Assembly: GCF_943914015.1 (NCBI RefSeq)
Contig: NZ_CALUAK010000083.1
Location: 1 to 5,288 of the forward strand
DNA: 5,288 bases
From: an uncultured Corynebacterium sp.
GTDB taxonomy: Bacteria > Actinomycetota > Actinomycetes > Mycobacteriales > Mycobacteriaceae
Direction of reading: 5' to 3'
The notes beneath the pieces are model-generated. The model had not been told where the DNA came from, ran no database searches, and saw nothing but the letters and a program-made list of their open reading frames with translations. This document shows, piece after piece, positions 1 through 5,288 of this stretch (its first letter is position 1; every line of letters begins with the position of its first letter). The position numbers were made by a program, and so were the translations under genes.

Positions 1-9
1 GTGGTAGGC

Positions 10-32
10 TAAAACGCACTGCTTTGCAGTGC
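10..32 (-). terminator. Candidate minus-strand terminator hairpin next to tRNA-Gly
   Basis: A perfect 7-bp inverted repeat (GCACTGC at 16-22, GCAGTGC at 26-32) closes a 3-base loop. Read on the minus strand, the stem is followed by G and then TTTT (14-11), which fits a short intrinsic terminator. Read on the plus strand, it is followed by CTGCCG with no T run, so it is not a plus-strand terminator. It ends two bases before the tRNA 5' end. It could stop read-through from the minus-strand transport operon, or transcription from a gene beyond the window. Alternatively it is a structured 5' leader of the tRNA precursor. The stem is certain; the role is inferred. Confidence 0.4.
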
Positions 33-34
33 CT

Positions 35-108
35 GCCGATGTAATTCAATGGTAGAATGTCAGCTTCCCAAGCTGAATACGCGGGTTCGATTCCCGTCAT
101 CGGCTCCA
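35..108 (+). tRNA. trnG: tRNA-Gly, anticodon CCC, CCA end encoded
   Basis: This folds into a complete cloverleaf. The acceptor stem is GCCGATG (35-41) with CATCGGC (98-104), then discriminator T105 and an encoded CCA at 106-108. The D arm is ATTC/GAAT (44-47/55-58) around a loop containing GG. The anticodon stem is TCAGC/GCTGA (60-64/72-76) with loop TTCCCAA, giving anticodon CCC at 67-69, which reads GGG glycine codons. The T arm is GCGGG/CCCGT (81-85/93-97, outer pair G-T) with loop TTCGATT. There is no intron and the variable loop is a short four bases. It is the only plus-strand gene seen and converges with the transport operon. A TAnnnT word at 5-10 could be its -10 box, but any -35 lies outside the window. 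Confidence 0.96.
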
Positions 109-169
109 CTTAGACGTCGAAAATGATAAGTACCCTTTTGCGTTAGCGAGTATCGCTTAGGGGGGTGTG

Positions 170-190
170 AAAAATCGCTTGCGTTAGCGA
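170..190 (-). terminator. Candidate intrinsic terminator of the transport operon
   Basis: On the minus strand a 5-bp stem (TCGCT and AGCGA, plus positions 186-190 and 175-179) with a 6-base loop is followed immediately by TTTTT (174-170). It lies about 70 bases past the stop codon of the last operon gene, in the right orientation to end the transcript before the tRNA. The stem is short, so it may be weak. Confidence 0.4.
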
Positions 191-219
191 GTGTATAGCG
201 CGTTAGCTCTGACCTGCAG

Positions 220-254
220 AAACGCTTTCCTCTCTTTCGGCTGAGCGAGCGTTT
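220..254 (-). terminator. Inverted repeat just after the operon's last stop codon
   Basis: AAACGCT (220-226) and AGCGTTT (248-254) form a 7-bp stem around a 21-base loop, starting three bases after the ATPase stop codon. On the minus strand it is followed by CTGCAGG, so only the three T's inside the stem resemble a U tract. It may protect the mRNA 3' end or help termination together with the hairpin at 170-190. The long loop makes it a low-confidence call. Confidence 0.2.
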
Positions 255-257
255 GCG

Positions 258-1649
258 TTAGCAGGCGTTGATTTGGTCGAGGCGGACGCTAAGGTCGGCA
301 ACCTCGGTAACGAGTTCAGCGTCGTGGGTGATGACAATGACGACGGCACCAGTGTCAGCGAGTTTACGCATTACTCGGGAAATCGCGACAAGGTGCTTGT
401 AGCCAACACCGGACGTGGGCTCGTCGAAGATGTAAACTTTCTTGTTCGCAGCCAGTGCTGTAGCAATAACCAGGCGTTGGCGTTGCCCACCAGAGAGTGC
501 TTGCGGATGGTCAGCCTCGTGGTCGGCAAGGTCGAGTTCTTCAAGGATCGCGTGGGCATCGATGTGTTGCTTTTCGGCTTTGGTCGTGCCGAGCGTGACT
601 TCGTCGATGACGGTATCTGAGAACAACTGTCGGGTAGGGTCTTGCATCACAAGGTAGGCGTCACGGCTGGTGAATTTTTGTCCGCCGAGTGTGATGGATG
701 CATGTTTGGCTTTTTCTAGTCCGCAAACAATGCGTGCCAGTGTTGATTTGCCTGACCCGCACGGGCCGAGGAGCGCCGTGATTTTCCCTGCCGGGAAGAG
801 CAGATGGCCGATGTTGAGAACCGTGTTTCCGTGGCGGTAGGCGAAGGTGAGGTTGTCAATCTCAAGCCCCTCCCCTGCCGGTTGCGGTAGCTGCGGCATA
901 GGCACAGTCACTAGGGATCGCAGCCCAAGCTGTTTACGCTCCTCATCTGGCATGGCATAAAACTCCTCGCCGGTTGCGGTTAGGGCGATGTTACCTTTAT
1001 CGAAGCAGTAGACACGGTCAGCGATCCCGGAAAGGAAACTTAGCCGGTGTTCAGCGATGATGATGGTGTGTCCATCGGCTTTGAGCCTGGCGATGAGAAT
1101 GGCGAGTTGGTCGATAACGTCAGCTGACAGGTTCGCGGTCGGCTCGTCAAAGACAATCAGCGACGTGTTGTTGCACATGGCGACGGCGCAGGCCACGCGT
1201 TGCATCTGTCCGCCTGATAGTTGTGTGACGCGGGATTCCAACAGGTCGGCGATACCTAAATCGGCTGCAACTTCGTTAATGCGCGCACAAATCTCTTGAG
1301 GGTCGCGGCCGAGGTTTTCTGGGCCGAAGGCGAGTTCTTGGCGCACGTGGGTGGTGTAGAACTGGGTGCGCGGGTTTTGAAACACTGTCGAACAGTGGTG
1401 GGCAAGGCGTGGCAGGTCGGCTCGTGCCACGTCAATACCGTCAACCGTGACAGTTCCGGTGAGGTCGCCGTCGTGGAAGTGCGGGATGAGCCCGTTAAAC
1501 AGCCGCAACGCGGTGGTTTTCCCCGACCCTGACGCGCCACACAGCAAGGTGACGGCTCCAGGTGTGATGGTGATGGTTGCGTCATTGATTGAGGGGTGGT
1601 CTGCTCCCCGATAGGTGAAGGTGACCCCAGTTGCTTGGGCTGTTGTCAT
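258..1649 (-). CDS. Double-ATPase subunit of an ECF transporter (EcfA1-EcfA2 fusion type)
   Basis: A 463-residue cytoplasmic protein with two complete ABC ATPase domains in tandem, the form used in many dedicated ECF importers; ATP hydrolysis drives substrate uptake through the T and S subunits. N-terminal domain: Walker A GASGSGKT (38-45), Q-loop QNPRTQF (Gln91), LSGGQ (144-148), Walker B LIVFDE with catalytic Glu169, switch His201. C-terminal domain: Walker A GPCGSGKS (295-302), Q-loop QDPTRQLF (Gln336), LSGGQ (385-389), Walker B VYIFDE with Glu410, switch His442. The Q-loop QNP/QDPxxQ pattern and the AFGPEN stretch are typical of ECF ATPases. The usual D-loop aspartate is Ser175 in the first half and Gly416 in the second. 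The start at 1649 is preferred over the ATG at 1664 because it overlaps the T-gene stop as ATGA and has GGAGA 8 bases upstream; the 1664 ATG has no such site. It is the last gene of the operon. Family assignment is firm; the substrate is not. Confidence 0.93.
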   Translation of the reverse strand: MTTAQATGVTFTYRGADHPSINDATITITPGAVTLLCGASGSGKTTALRLFNGLIPHFHDGDLTGTVTVDGIDVARADLPRLAHHCSTVFQNPRTQFYTTHVRQELAFGPENLGRDPQEICARINEVAADLGIADLLESRVTQLSGGQMQRVACAVAMCNNTSLIVFDEPTANLSADVIDQLAILIARLKADGHTIIIAEHRLSFLSGIADRVYCFDKGNIALTATGEEFYAMPDEERKQLGLRSLVTVPMPQLPQPAGEGLEIDNLTFAYRHGNTVLNIGHLLFPAGKITALLGPCGSGKSTLARIVCGLEKAKHASITLGGQKFTSRDAYLVMQDPTRQLFSDTVIDEVTLGTTKAEKQHIDAHAILEELDLADHEADHPQALSGGQRQRLVIATALAANKKVYIFDEPTSGVGYKHLVAISRVMRKLADTGAVVIVITHDAELVTEVADLSVRLDQINAC

Positions 1650-2347
1650 AGGACGATTCTCCATATCGCGAAGCTGATAACGACGAGCAGAATGACTGCG
1701 TCGATCACACGGAATTTCACGACTGTGACCGAGGTGGGCTTTGCGGTTCCGCCCAGTCCGCGTACAAGGGCAGCAGATGCCAGTTCGTCTCCGCTGCGTA
1801 CCACGGTCGATAGCAGCGGGATTGTGAAGTACTGGGCCGCGCGCAGGGAAAGCGCGGACATGCCGCGTAGTTTCATGGCATCTGAGATCGCTTTAACCTC
1901 GTGGCCGATCACGGGCAGCACACGTAAGGCAACAGAGATTGGGATCGTGAAACAGGTCGGGATCCGTGAGCTGGCGAGTGCTTTTTGCAAGGTGGCAGGT
2001 CGGATCACGCCGATCGCGTAGGCTCCCATTCCTGCGCTGACACTGAATCGCCACATCCACTGCAAAAACAGCACGAGGAACGCGCTGGCCGTTGACTTCC
2101 ACACCAGTGGTATCACGAAGACGAGTGTGCCGAGGACCGCAAACGTGGCGAGGTAGCCTGCTACCCAGCTCGGGCGCACGAGCGTGTTGGGGTTGATCGC
2201 AGCGCTCGCCAGCATCACGGCGGCGAATCCGCCCAGAGCACACACGAACCACGGCGAGTAGGCGCTGTAGATCGTGGTGGAGACGATGACGAGCGCTACG
2301 ATAATCGTGCGCGGGTCGGGAAGTTTAGACAAGACCGGCCCGTTCAA
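1646..2347 (-). CDS. ecfT: EcfT-type transmembrane coupling protein of an ECF transporter
   Basis: About 233 residues, a usual EcfT length, in the cytoplasmic membrane. Hydrophobic segments lie near residues 14-31, 34-50, 62-82, 86-98 and 213-232. Between them is a long amphipathic region with the two short Arg-Gly coupling motifs expected of EcfT: LRG (160-162) and VRG (195-197). In the family these dock into the ATPase grooves and transmit ATP-driven movement to the S subunit. The start is uncertain: no ATG fits, and the candidates are TTG at 2347 (23-base overlap with the S gene) and TTG at 2332 (8-base overlap). Neither has a strong Shine-Dalgarno sequence, so translation probably relies on coupling to the S gene. 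Its stop overlaps the ATPase start (ATGA). The neighbouring S and A genes confirm the role. Confidence 0.9.
   Translation of the reverse strand: MNGPVLSKLPDPRTIIVALVIVSTTIYSAYSPWFVCALGGFAAVMLASAAINPNTLVRPSWVAGYLATFAVLGTLVFVIPLVWKSTASAFLVLFLQWMWRFSVSAGMGAYAIGVIRPATLQKALASSRIPTCFTIPISVALRVLPVIGHEVKAISDAMKLRGMSALSLRAAQYFTIPLLSTVVRSGDELASAALVRGLGGTAKPTSVTVVKFRVIDAVILLVVISFAIWRIVL
1658..1662 (-). promoter_or_regulatory. Ribosome binding site of the double-ATPase gene
   Basis: GGAGA on the minus strand, 8 bases before the ATG at 1649, inside the end of the ecfT gene. It decides the start in favour of 1649 over the ATG at 1664. Confidence 0.7.
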
Positions 2348-2921
2348 AGTGTTTGCGCGCGACCCGGGTTCCTAACAGACCAGCAAGCCAGCCCACGATG
2401 AGCATCACAACGAAGAAGCCCAACAGAATCGGAATCGTGACAACCTGCGCCATCTTCGCGGCATACTCGGCACCCATTTGTTCGGCAATCGCCTGCATGT
2501 ATGCGTCTTGGTTCATAAATAGCGGCATCCACGGTGACACGTAGATCGGCAGGATAAACAGTGCGTATGCCAGCGGAACGCGAACTTTCACGTTCTTCGG
2601 CCCCTTGGTGATCACCAAGTCGGCGAGCAGGCCGAATACAGCGGCCACCGCGATGCCGCCCACCCAGTGGCCGGTCACGAAAAAGAGGATTTCGATGATA
2701 ATCAGCATGATTGTCAATGCCCCCATCTTCGGAGTGCGTGCTGTGAACAGAGCAAAGACGATGCCGTTAACGAGGATAGAAAGCAAGAAGCCGGCATACA
2801 TGGCGGCGGGGATGAACCCGAGCATTCCGAATGCAAACACGATGACGAACATCAAGGCGGTAAAGACGCCAATGTTGATGAAGTCGCGCGTGTTGAGGCG
2901 CGAGGATGTGGGTGTGGACAT
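2325..2921 (-). CDS. ECF transporter S component, Trep_Strep family membrane protein
   Basis: A 198-residue, strongly hydrophobic protein with about six membrane segments (near residues 16-35, 38-58, 66-84, 86-103, 114-131 and 160-184) and a basic C-terminus. Length, the N-terminal pattern RDFINIGVFTALMF, the GHWVGG region and the following T and A genes match the Trep_Strep family, regarded as substrate-binding S subunits of ECF importers. The subunit would bind the substrate in the membrane and be powered by the T/A module. The ATG at 2921 is chosen because AAGGA lies 6 bases upstream. An in-frame ATG at 2936 would use codons that contain this binding site, and the longer reading frame to 3128 runs antisense-frame into the upstream ABC gene. 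A 34-base gap separates it from that gene. Substrate unknown; a metal chelate is inferred from the neighbours. Confidence 0.85.
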   Translation of the reverse strand: MSTPTSSRLNTRDFINIGVFTALMFVIVFAFGMLGFIPAAMYAGFLLSILVNGIVFALFTARTPKMGALTIMLIIIEILFFVTGHWVGGIAVAAVFGLLADLVITKGPKNVKVRVPLAYALFILPIYVSPWMPLFMNQDAYMQAIAEQMGAEYAAKMAQVVTIPILLGFFVVMLIVGWLAGLLGTRVARKHFERAGLV

Positions 2922-2927
2922 AGTTTT

Positions 2928-2934
2928 TCCTTTC
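2928..2934 (-). promoter_or_regulatory. Ribosome binding site of the S-component gene
   Basis: GAAAGGA on the minus strand, 6 bases before the ATG at 2921, in the 34-base gap after the ABC half-transporter gene. It supports the 198-residue start. Confidence 0.7.
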
Positions 2935-2955
2935 ATGTGCTTATACGTACTGTGT

Positions 2956-4704
2956 TTAGACGAGTTGCCATCCGGCTGCGTTGATGCGTTCTTGCCAGAA
3001 ATCGCGGTATTGGCCAGGCTGGTTGACCAGCTCGTCGTGAGGCCCGCGCTGGGCGATACGCCCACCGTGGGAGAGCACAATGATTTGGTCAGCTTGGCGA
3101 ATGGTTTCAAGTTTGTGGGCGATGACAATCAGTGTGGAGTGTTTGCGTAGCTCATTCATCGCTGCAACAATGTTGGCTTCATTTTCCGCGTCCAACGCGC
3201 TGGTGGCCTCATCGAACAGCACGATCGGGGCCTTCTTCACCAAGGCGCGAGCGATGGACACTCGTTGGCGTTCCCCGCCTGACAGTGCACGCCCGCCAGC
3301 ACCCGCCAATGAATTCCAGCCGTCTGGAAGCCGGTTGACGATTTCCGTCACGCCCGACAGGTCAGCGGCCCACCTGATTTCTTCATCGGTGGCTTCTGGG
3401 TTGCCGAGGCGAATGTTGGCTTCGAGAGTGTCGTTGAATAAGTAGACGTCTTGGAAGACGAGAGACACCTGGCGCATCAGGTCTTCGATGGTTTGCTCGC
3501 GCACGTCCACTCCGCCAACGCGCACGCTGCCGGACTGCACATCCCAGAAACGTGCAACCAACCGGGCGATCGTCGTCTTCCCGCACCCAGATGGACCAAC
3601 CAGGGCACACATGCCACCTTGCGGGACACGGAAGGAAATATCACGGAGAACCGGGGTGTCCGGATCGTAGCTGAAGGTGACGTCCTCGAAACGAACATCA
3701 CCAGGGGCGTTTATCGGTGTGGAGGCATCGGGTTCGGACAGTTCGGGGGCATCCATGACCTTGTCGACGTGGTTCATCTGCTGGCGGCGTTCTTCCAGCC
3801 CGGTCATGCAGCCACCGATGTCTTGGAGCATGGTGGTGAACCGCAGGCACATGCCGATTGTGACCACGGCGTTCAGCGCATTCATTTGCCCGCCGAGGGC
3901 GAGTTGGGCTGTCAGCCAGATCATCACCACAATGAGCGCTTGGACGAACATTCCATTAATCAGGTTCGCTAATGTTTCGATCCACAATGCTTTGCGGCTT
4001 TTGCGGTCAGCCTGTTTGAATGCCCGATCAAGGGCCGGGTAGTCGTCGGCGACATGGCAGGAGCGCAGCGCGCCTTGGCAGGTGGCGAATTCGACCATGC
4101 GAGCCGCCAACTCTGACTCGGCTGGTTCGGAAACCTGCTTACCTTTATCAAGAAGCACGCGGGAGATATGGAGGAATGCGAGCATGATCGGAAAGGCGAT
4201 CGTCAAGGTCAGTCCCAGTCGCCAATCCCAGAACCAGGTTCCCACAGTGACCACCAGCACGGCTGAGAGTTTTTGGACGAGGGAGAAAATGAAATGTGCC
4301 GCCGACTCGCCCAAGTTCATCATTTCCTGGGTGACCATGCGCGACAGCCGTCCAGAGCTACCCGAATCGAACACTCCCAACGGTAGGCGGGCTACCTTGT
4401 TGCCGACCGCTTGGTGGACGTCGTGAATGAATCCGAGCGCGCCGATATAGCCGGTGCGCATGCCATAAAACTCCGTGCCCACGCCCAGCATCGCGATCAC
4501 CGCCAAGGCGATGAGCCAGCCCGAAAACGATAACCCCCACACTGGCATTCCGGTTGCTAGGGCACTTGCTGCGGGAAGCAGAGTCAGCAGGGCAAAGCCG
4601 TGACACAGTCCTGAGACCGCACCCCACGCTTGACCAACCGAAAGGTCTCGCCACGAGGCGGGTTCCATCAAACGCTTAAAGCGTGGCAGCAATAGTTGAT
4701 TCAT
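2956..4704 (-). CDS. ABC half-transporter (membrane + ATPase), YbtQ/IrtB-like
   Basis: A 582-residue half-transporter: an exporter-fold membrane domain (about residues 20-300, roughly six helices, including stretches near 35-51, 60-76, 137-180 and 250-292) followed by an ATPase domain (about 335-575). ATPase motifs are intact: Walker A GPSGCGKT (370-377), Q-loop Gln418, LSGGE (474-478), Walker B IVLFDE with catalytic Glu499, D-loop SALD, switch His530. It most likely forms a heterodimer with the half-transporter encoded just upstream. The ATG at 4704 is chosen over 4722 because it overlaps the upstream stop as ATGA and has GAGGAG 8 bases ahead. By sequence alone it could be a drug or lipid exporter. 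The adjacent Trep_Strep ECF module favours the YbtPQ/IrtAB-like siderophore-import group. Family is firm; direction and substrate are inferred. Confidence 0.9.
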   Translation of the reverse strand: MNQLLLPRFKRLMEPASWRDLSVGQAWGAVSGLCHGFALLTLLPAASALATGMPVWGLSFSGWLIALAVIAMLGVGTEFYGMRTGYIGALGFIHDVHQAVGNKVARLPLGVFDSGSSGRLSRMVTQEMMNLGESAAHFIFSLVQKLSAVLVVTVGTWFWDWRLGLTLTIAFPIMLAFLHISRVLLDKGKQVSEPAESELAARMVEFATCQGALRSCHVADDYPALDRAFKQADRKSRKALWIETLANLINGMFVQALIVVMIWLTAQLALGGQMNALNAVVTIGMCLRFTTMLQDIGGCMTGLEERRQQMNHVDKVMDAPELSEPDASTPINAPGDVRFEDVTFSYDPDTPVLRDISFRVPQGGMCALVGPSGCGKTTIARLVARFWDVQSGSVRVGGVDVREQTIEDLMRQVSLVFQDVYLFNDTLEANIRLGNPEATDEEIRWAADLSGVTEIVNRLPDGWNSLAGAGGRALSGGERQRVSIARALVKKAPIVLFDEATSALDAENEANIVAAMNELRKHSTLIVIAHKLETIRQADQIIVLSHGGRIAQRGPHDELVNQPGQYRDFWQERINAAGWQLV

Positions 4705-5288
4705 CGTGTCATCTCCTCGCATGTACCTTGGGCAAGAAGTGCCCGATAGTGCGCATTACCCAACAGCTCGTCGTGTTTACCGACCACAGCAATGCGCCCG
4801 CGTTCCATGACGACAATCTGATCCGCGCCCCTGATCGAGGCCAACCGGTGGGCGATCACAATCACGGTTCTGCCTTTGGCAAGAGTCGAGAGAGCTTGTT
4901 GAATTTTCGATTCCGATTCCGGGTCCGCCATCGCCGTCGCCTCGTCCAGCACCAACACTGGGGCATCAACCATGAGCGCCCGGGCGATCGCGATACGGGC
5001 TGCCTGCCCGCCCGAAACGTGGGTATCCTCCCCCAACACGGTGTCGTAACCATCTGGCAGGCTCATGATGAACTCGTCGATCTGCGCTGCTCTCGCCGCC
5101 TGCCGCACCTGATCCAAGGTTGCGTCTGGCGCGCCCAGGGAAATGTTGTTGTGGATGGTGTCGCGAATAAGCTGTGCATCTTGCAGGACGAATGCAACCG
5201 TCGAATACAACACATCCTGGGAAATGTTCTTTAGATCAACCCCGCCGATGGTGATCGTGCCAGCGTCCGGGTCATCGAAGCGGGCAAT
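4701..5288 (-). CDS. ABC half-transporter, C-terminal part only (YbtP/IrtA-like partner)
   Basis: The open frame runs through the right edge of the window, so only the last 195 residues are seen: most of an ABC ATPase domain. The fragment starts with IARFDDPDAG, which normally follows Walker A directly, so Walker A and the membrane domain lie outside. Visible motifs, in fragment numbering, are Q-loop Gln36 (VLQD), signature VSGGQ (91-95), Walker B VLVLDE with catalytic Glu116, D-loop in DEATAMADPE (Asp122), and switch His147. The ATAMADPE form differs from the common ATSALD and, from memory, resembles the YbtP/IrtA branch of siderophore-related half-transporters. The GTG at 5213 lies inside the domain and is not the true start. 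The stop overlaps the next gene as ATGA, which fits equal production of two subunits of one heterodimer. Confidence 0.9.
   Translation of the reverse strand: MARFDDPDAGTITIGGVDLKNISQDVLYSTVAFVLQDAQLIRDTIHNNISLGAPDATLDQVRQAARAAQIDEFIMSLPDGYDTVLGEDTHVSGGQAARIAIARALMVDAPVLVLDEATAMADPESESKIQQALSTLAKGRTVIVIAHRLASIRGADQIVVMERGRIAVVGKHDELLGNAHYRALLAQGTCEEMTR
4713..4718 (-). promoter_or_regulatory. Ribosome binding site of the complete ABC half-transporter gene
   Basis: GAGGAG on the minus strand, 8 bases before the ATG at 4704, within the last codons of the upstream half-transporter gene. It decides the start over the in-frame ATG at 4722. Confidence 0.75.

Larger units (their letters stand above)
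138..262. repeat. Four same-direction copies of GCGTTAGC
   Basis: The octamer GCGTTAGC occurs at 140-147, 181-188, 200-207 and 255-262, always in the same orientation. The first two copies share the longer 14-base word TTGCGTTAGCGAGT (138-151 and 179-192). The last copy overlaps the TAA stop of the ATPase gene (258-260 on the plus strand). Spacing is uneven (41, 19 and 55 bases), so this is not a regular tandem array or CRISPR. Two copies sit within small stems (AGCGA/TCGCT at 145-149/153-157, and TCGCT/AGCGA at 175-179/186-190). It may be a genome-wide intergenic repeat family or terminator-associated sequence. The repeats are directly visible; their function is unknown. Confidence 0.7.
258..5288 (-). 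other. Five-gene transport operon (3' part), ABC pair plus ECF importer
   Basis: Five minus-strand genes are joined by ATGA overlaps (4701-4704, 1646-1649), a 23-base overlap (2325-2347) and one 34-base gap, with no internal promoter or terminator evident. The order is half-transporter, half-transporter, S, T, tandem ATPase. This suggests one transcript and coordinated assembly. The promoter and any regulator site lie beyond position 5288. Confidence 0.85.

Noticed and set aside
108..140. Plus-strand terminator for the tRNA (ACTTA at 108-112, TAAGT at 127-131, then CCCTTTTG).
   Set aside because: The stem is only five AT-rich pairs with a 14-base loop, and the T run is short and displaced; too weak to annotate.
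35..257. tRNA gene as an integration site of a mobile island.
   Set aside because: No repeat of the tRNA 3' end, integrase or recombination gene is visible in the window; transport genes next to a tRNA alone are not evidence.
138..262. Short CRISPR-like array.
   Set aside because: Repeat units are only 8 to 14 bases, spacing is irregular (41, 19 and 55), and no cas gene is present.
2922..3128. N-terminal extension of the S component to a start at 3128.
   Set aside because: The added 69 residues lie out of frame within the ABC half-transporter gene and are not hydrophobic; the start at 2921 has a good binding site and gives the family's usual length.
2605..3150. 181-residue plus-strand open frame spanning the S gene and the end of the half-transporter gene.
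   Set aside because: It is antisense to two well-supported genes and crosses their intergenic gap and binding site; there is no domain or convincing start.
4683..5234. 183-residue plus-strand open frame opposite the ABC ATPase domain and the junction with the next gene.
   Set aside because: The minus strand encodes clear ABC motifs and an ATGA junction here; the plus-strand product has no recognisable domain and fits a shadow of a high-GC gene.

Overview
The window is the 3' part of a minus-strand transport operon, with a tRNA-Gly gene on the plus strand just past its end. The protein families, the G+C content (mid-to-high 50s percent by eye), TTG start use and strong GGAG-type ribosome binding sites suggest a high-GC Gram-positive bacterium. 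A host-associated actinobacterium such as an Actinomycetaceae or Bifidobacterium relative is plausible, but the genus cannot be fixed from this sequence.

Layout, left to right: a compact GC-rich hairpin (16-32), oriented like a minus-strand terminator, abuts tRNA-Gly(CCC) (35-108). The 149-base non-coding stretch 109-257 carries repeated GCGTTAGC words and candidate minus-strand terminators. Five minus-strand genes then occupy 258-5288. In transcription order, right to left, they are: the C-terminal 195 residues of an ABC half-transporter (4701 to beyond 5288); a complete ABC half-transporter with fused membrane and ATPase domains (2956-4704, 582 aa); a Trep_Strep-type ECF substrate-binding (S) membrane protein (2325-2921, 198 aa); an EcfT-type transmembrane coupling protein (1646-2347); and a double-ATPase EcfA protein (258-1649, 463 aa). 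The genes are tightly packed: two ATGA stop/start overlaps, one 23-base overlap and one 34-base gap.

Together they form one complete ECF importer (S + T + a tandem ATPase) downstream of a pair of ABC exporter-fold half-transporters. From family knowledge, such pairs resemble YbtP/YbtQ and IrtA/IrtB, which import metal-siderophore complexes despite their exporter fold. A Trep_Strep/ECF module next to such a pair recalls the transport part of the Streptococcus equi equibactin locus. The best guess is uptake of a metal chelate (siderophore, haem or similar); the substrate is inferred and not shown by the sequence. The operon promoter and any metal-responsive operator lie outside the window. No mobile element, CRISPR array or clearly new kind of system is visible. 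The main oddities are the lost D-loop aspartates in both halves of the EcfA protein, the intergenic repeats, and operon transcription aimed at a tRNA gene.
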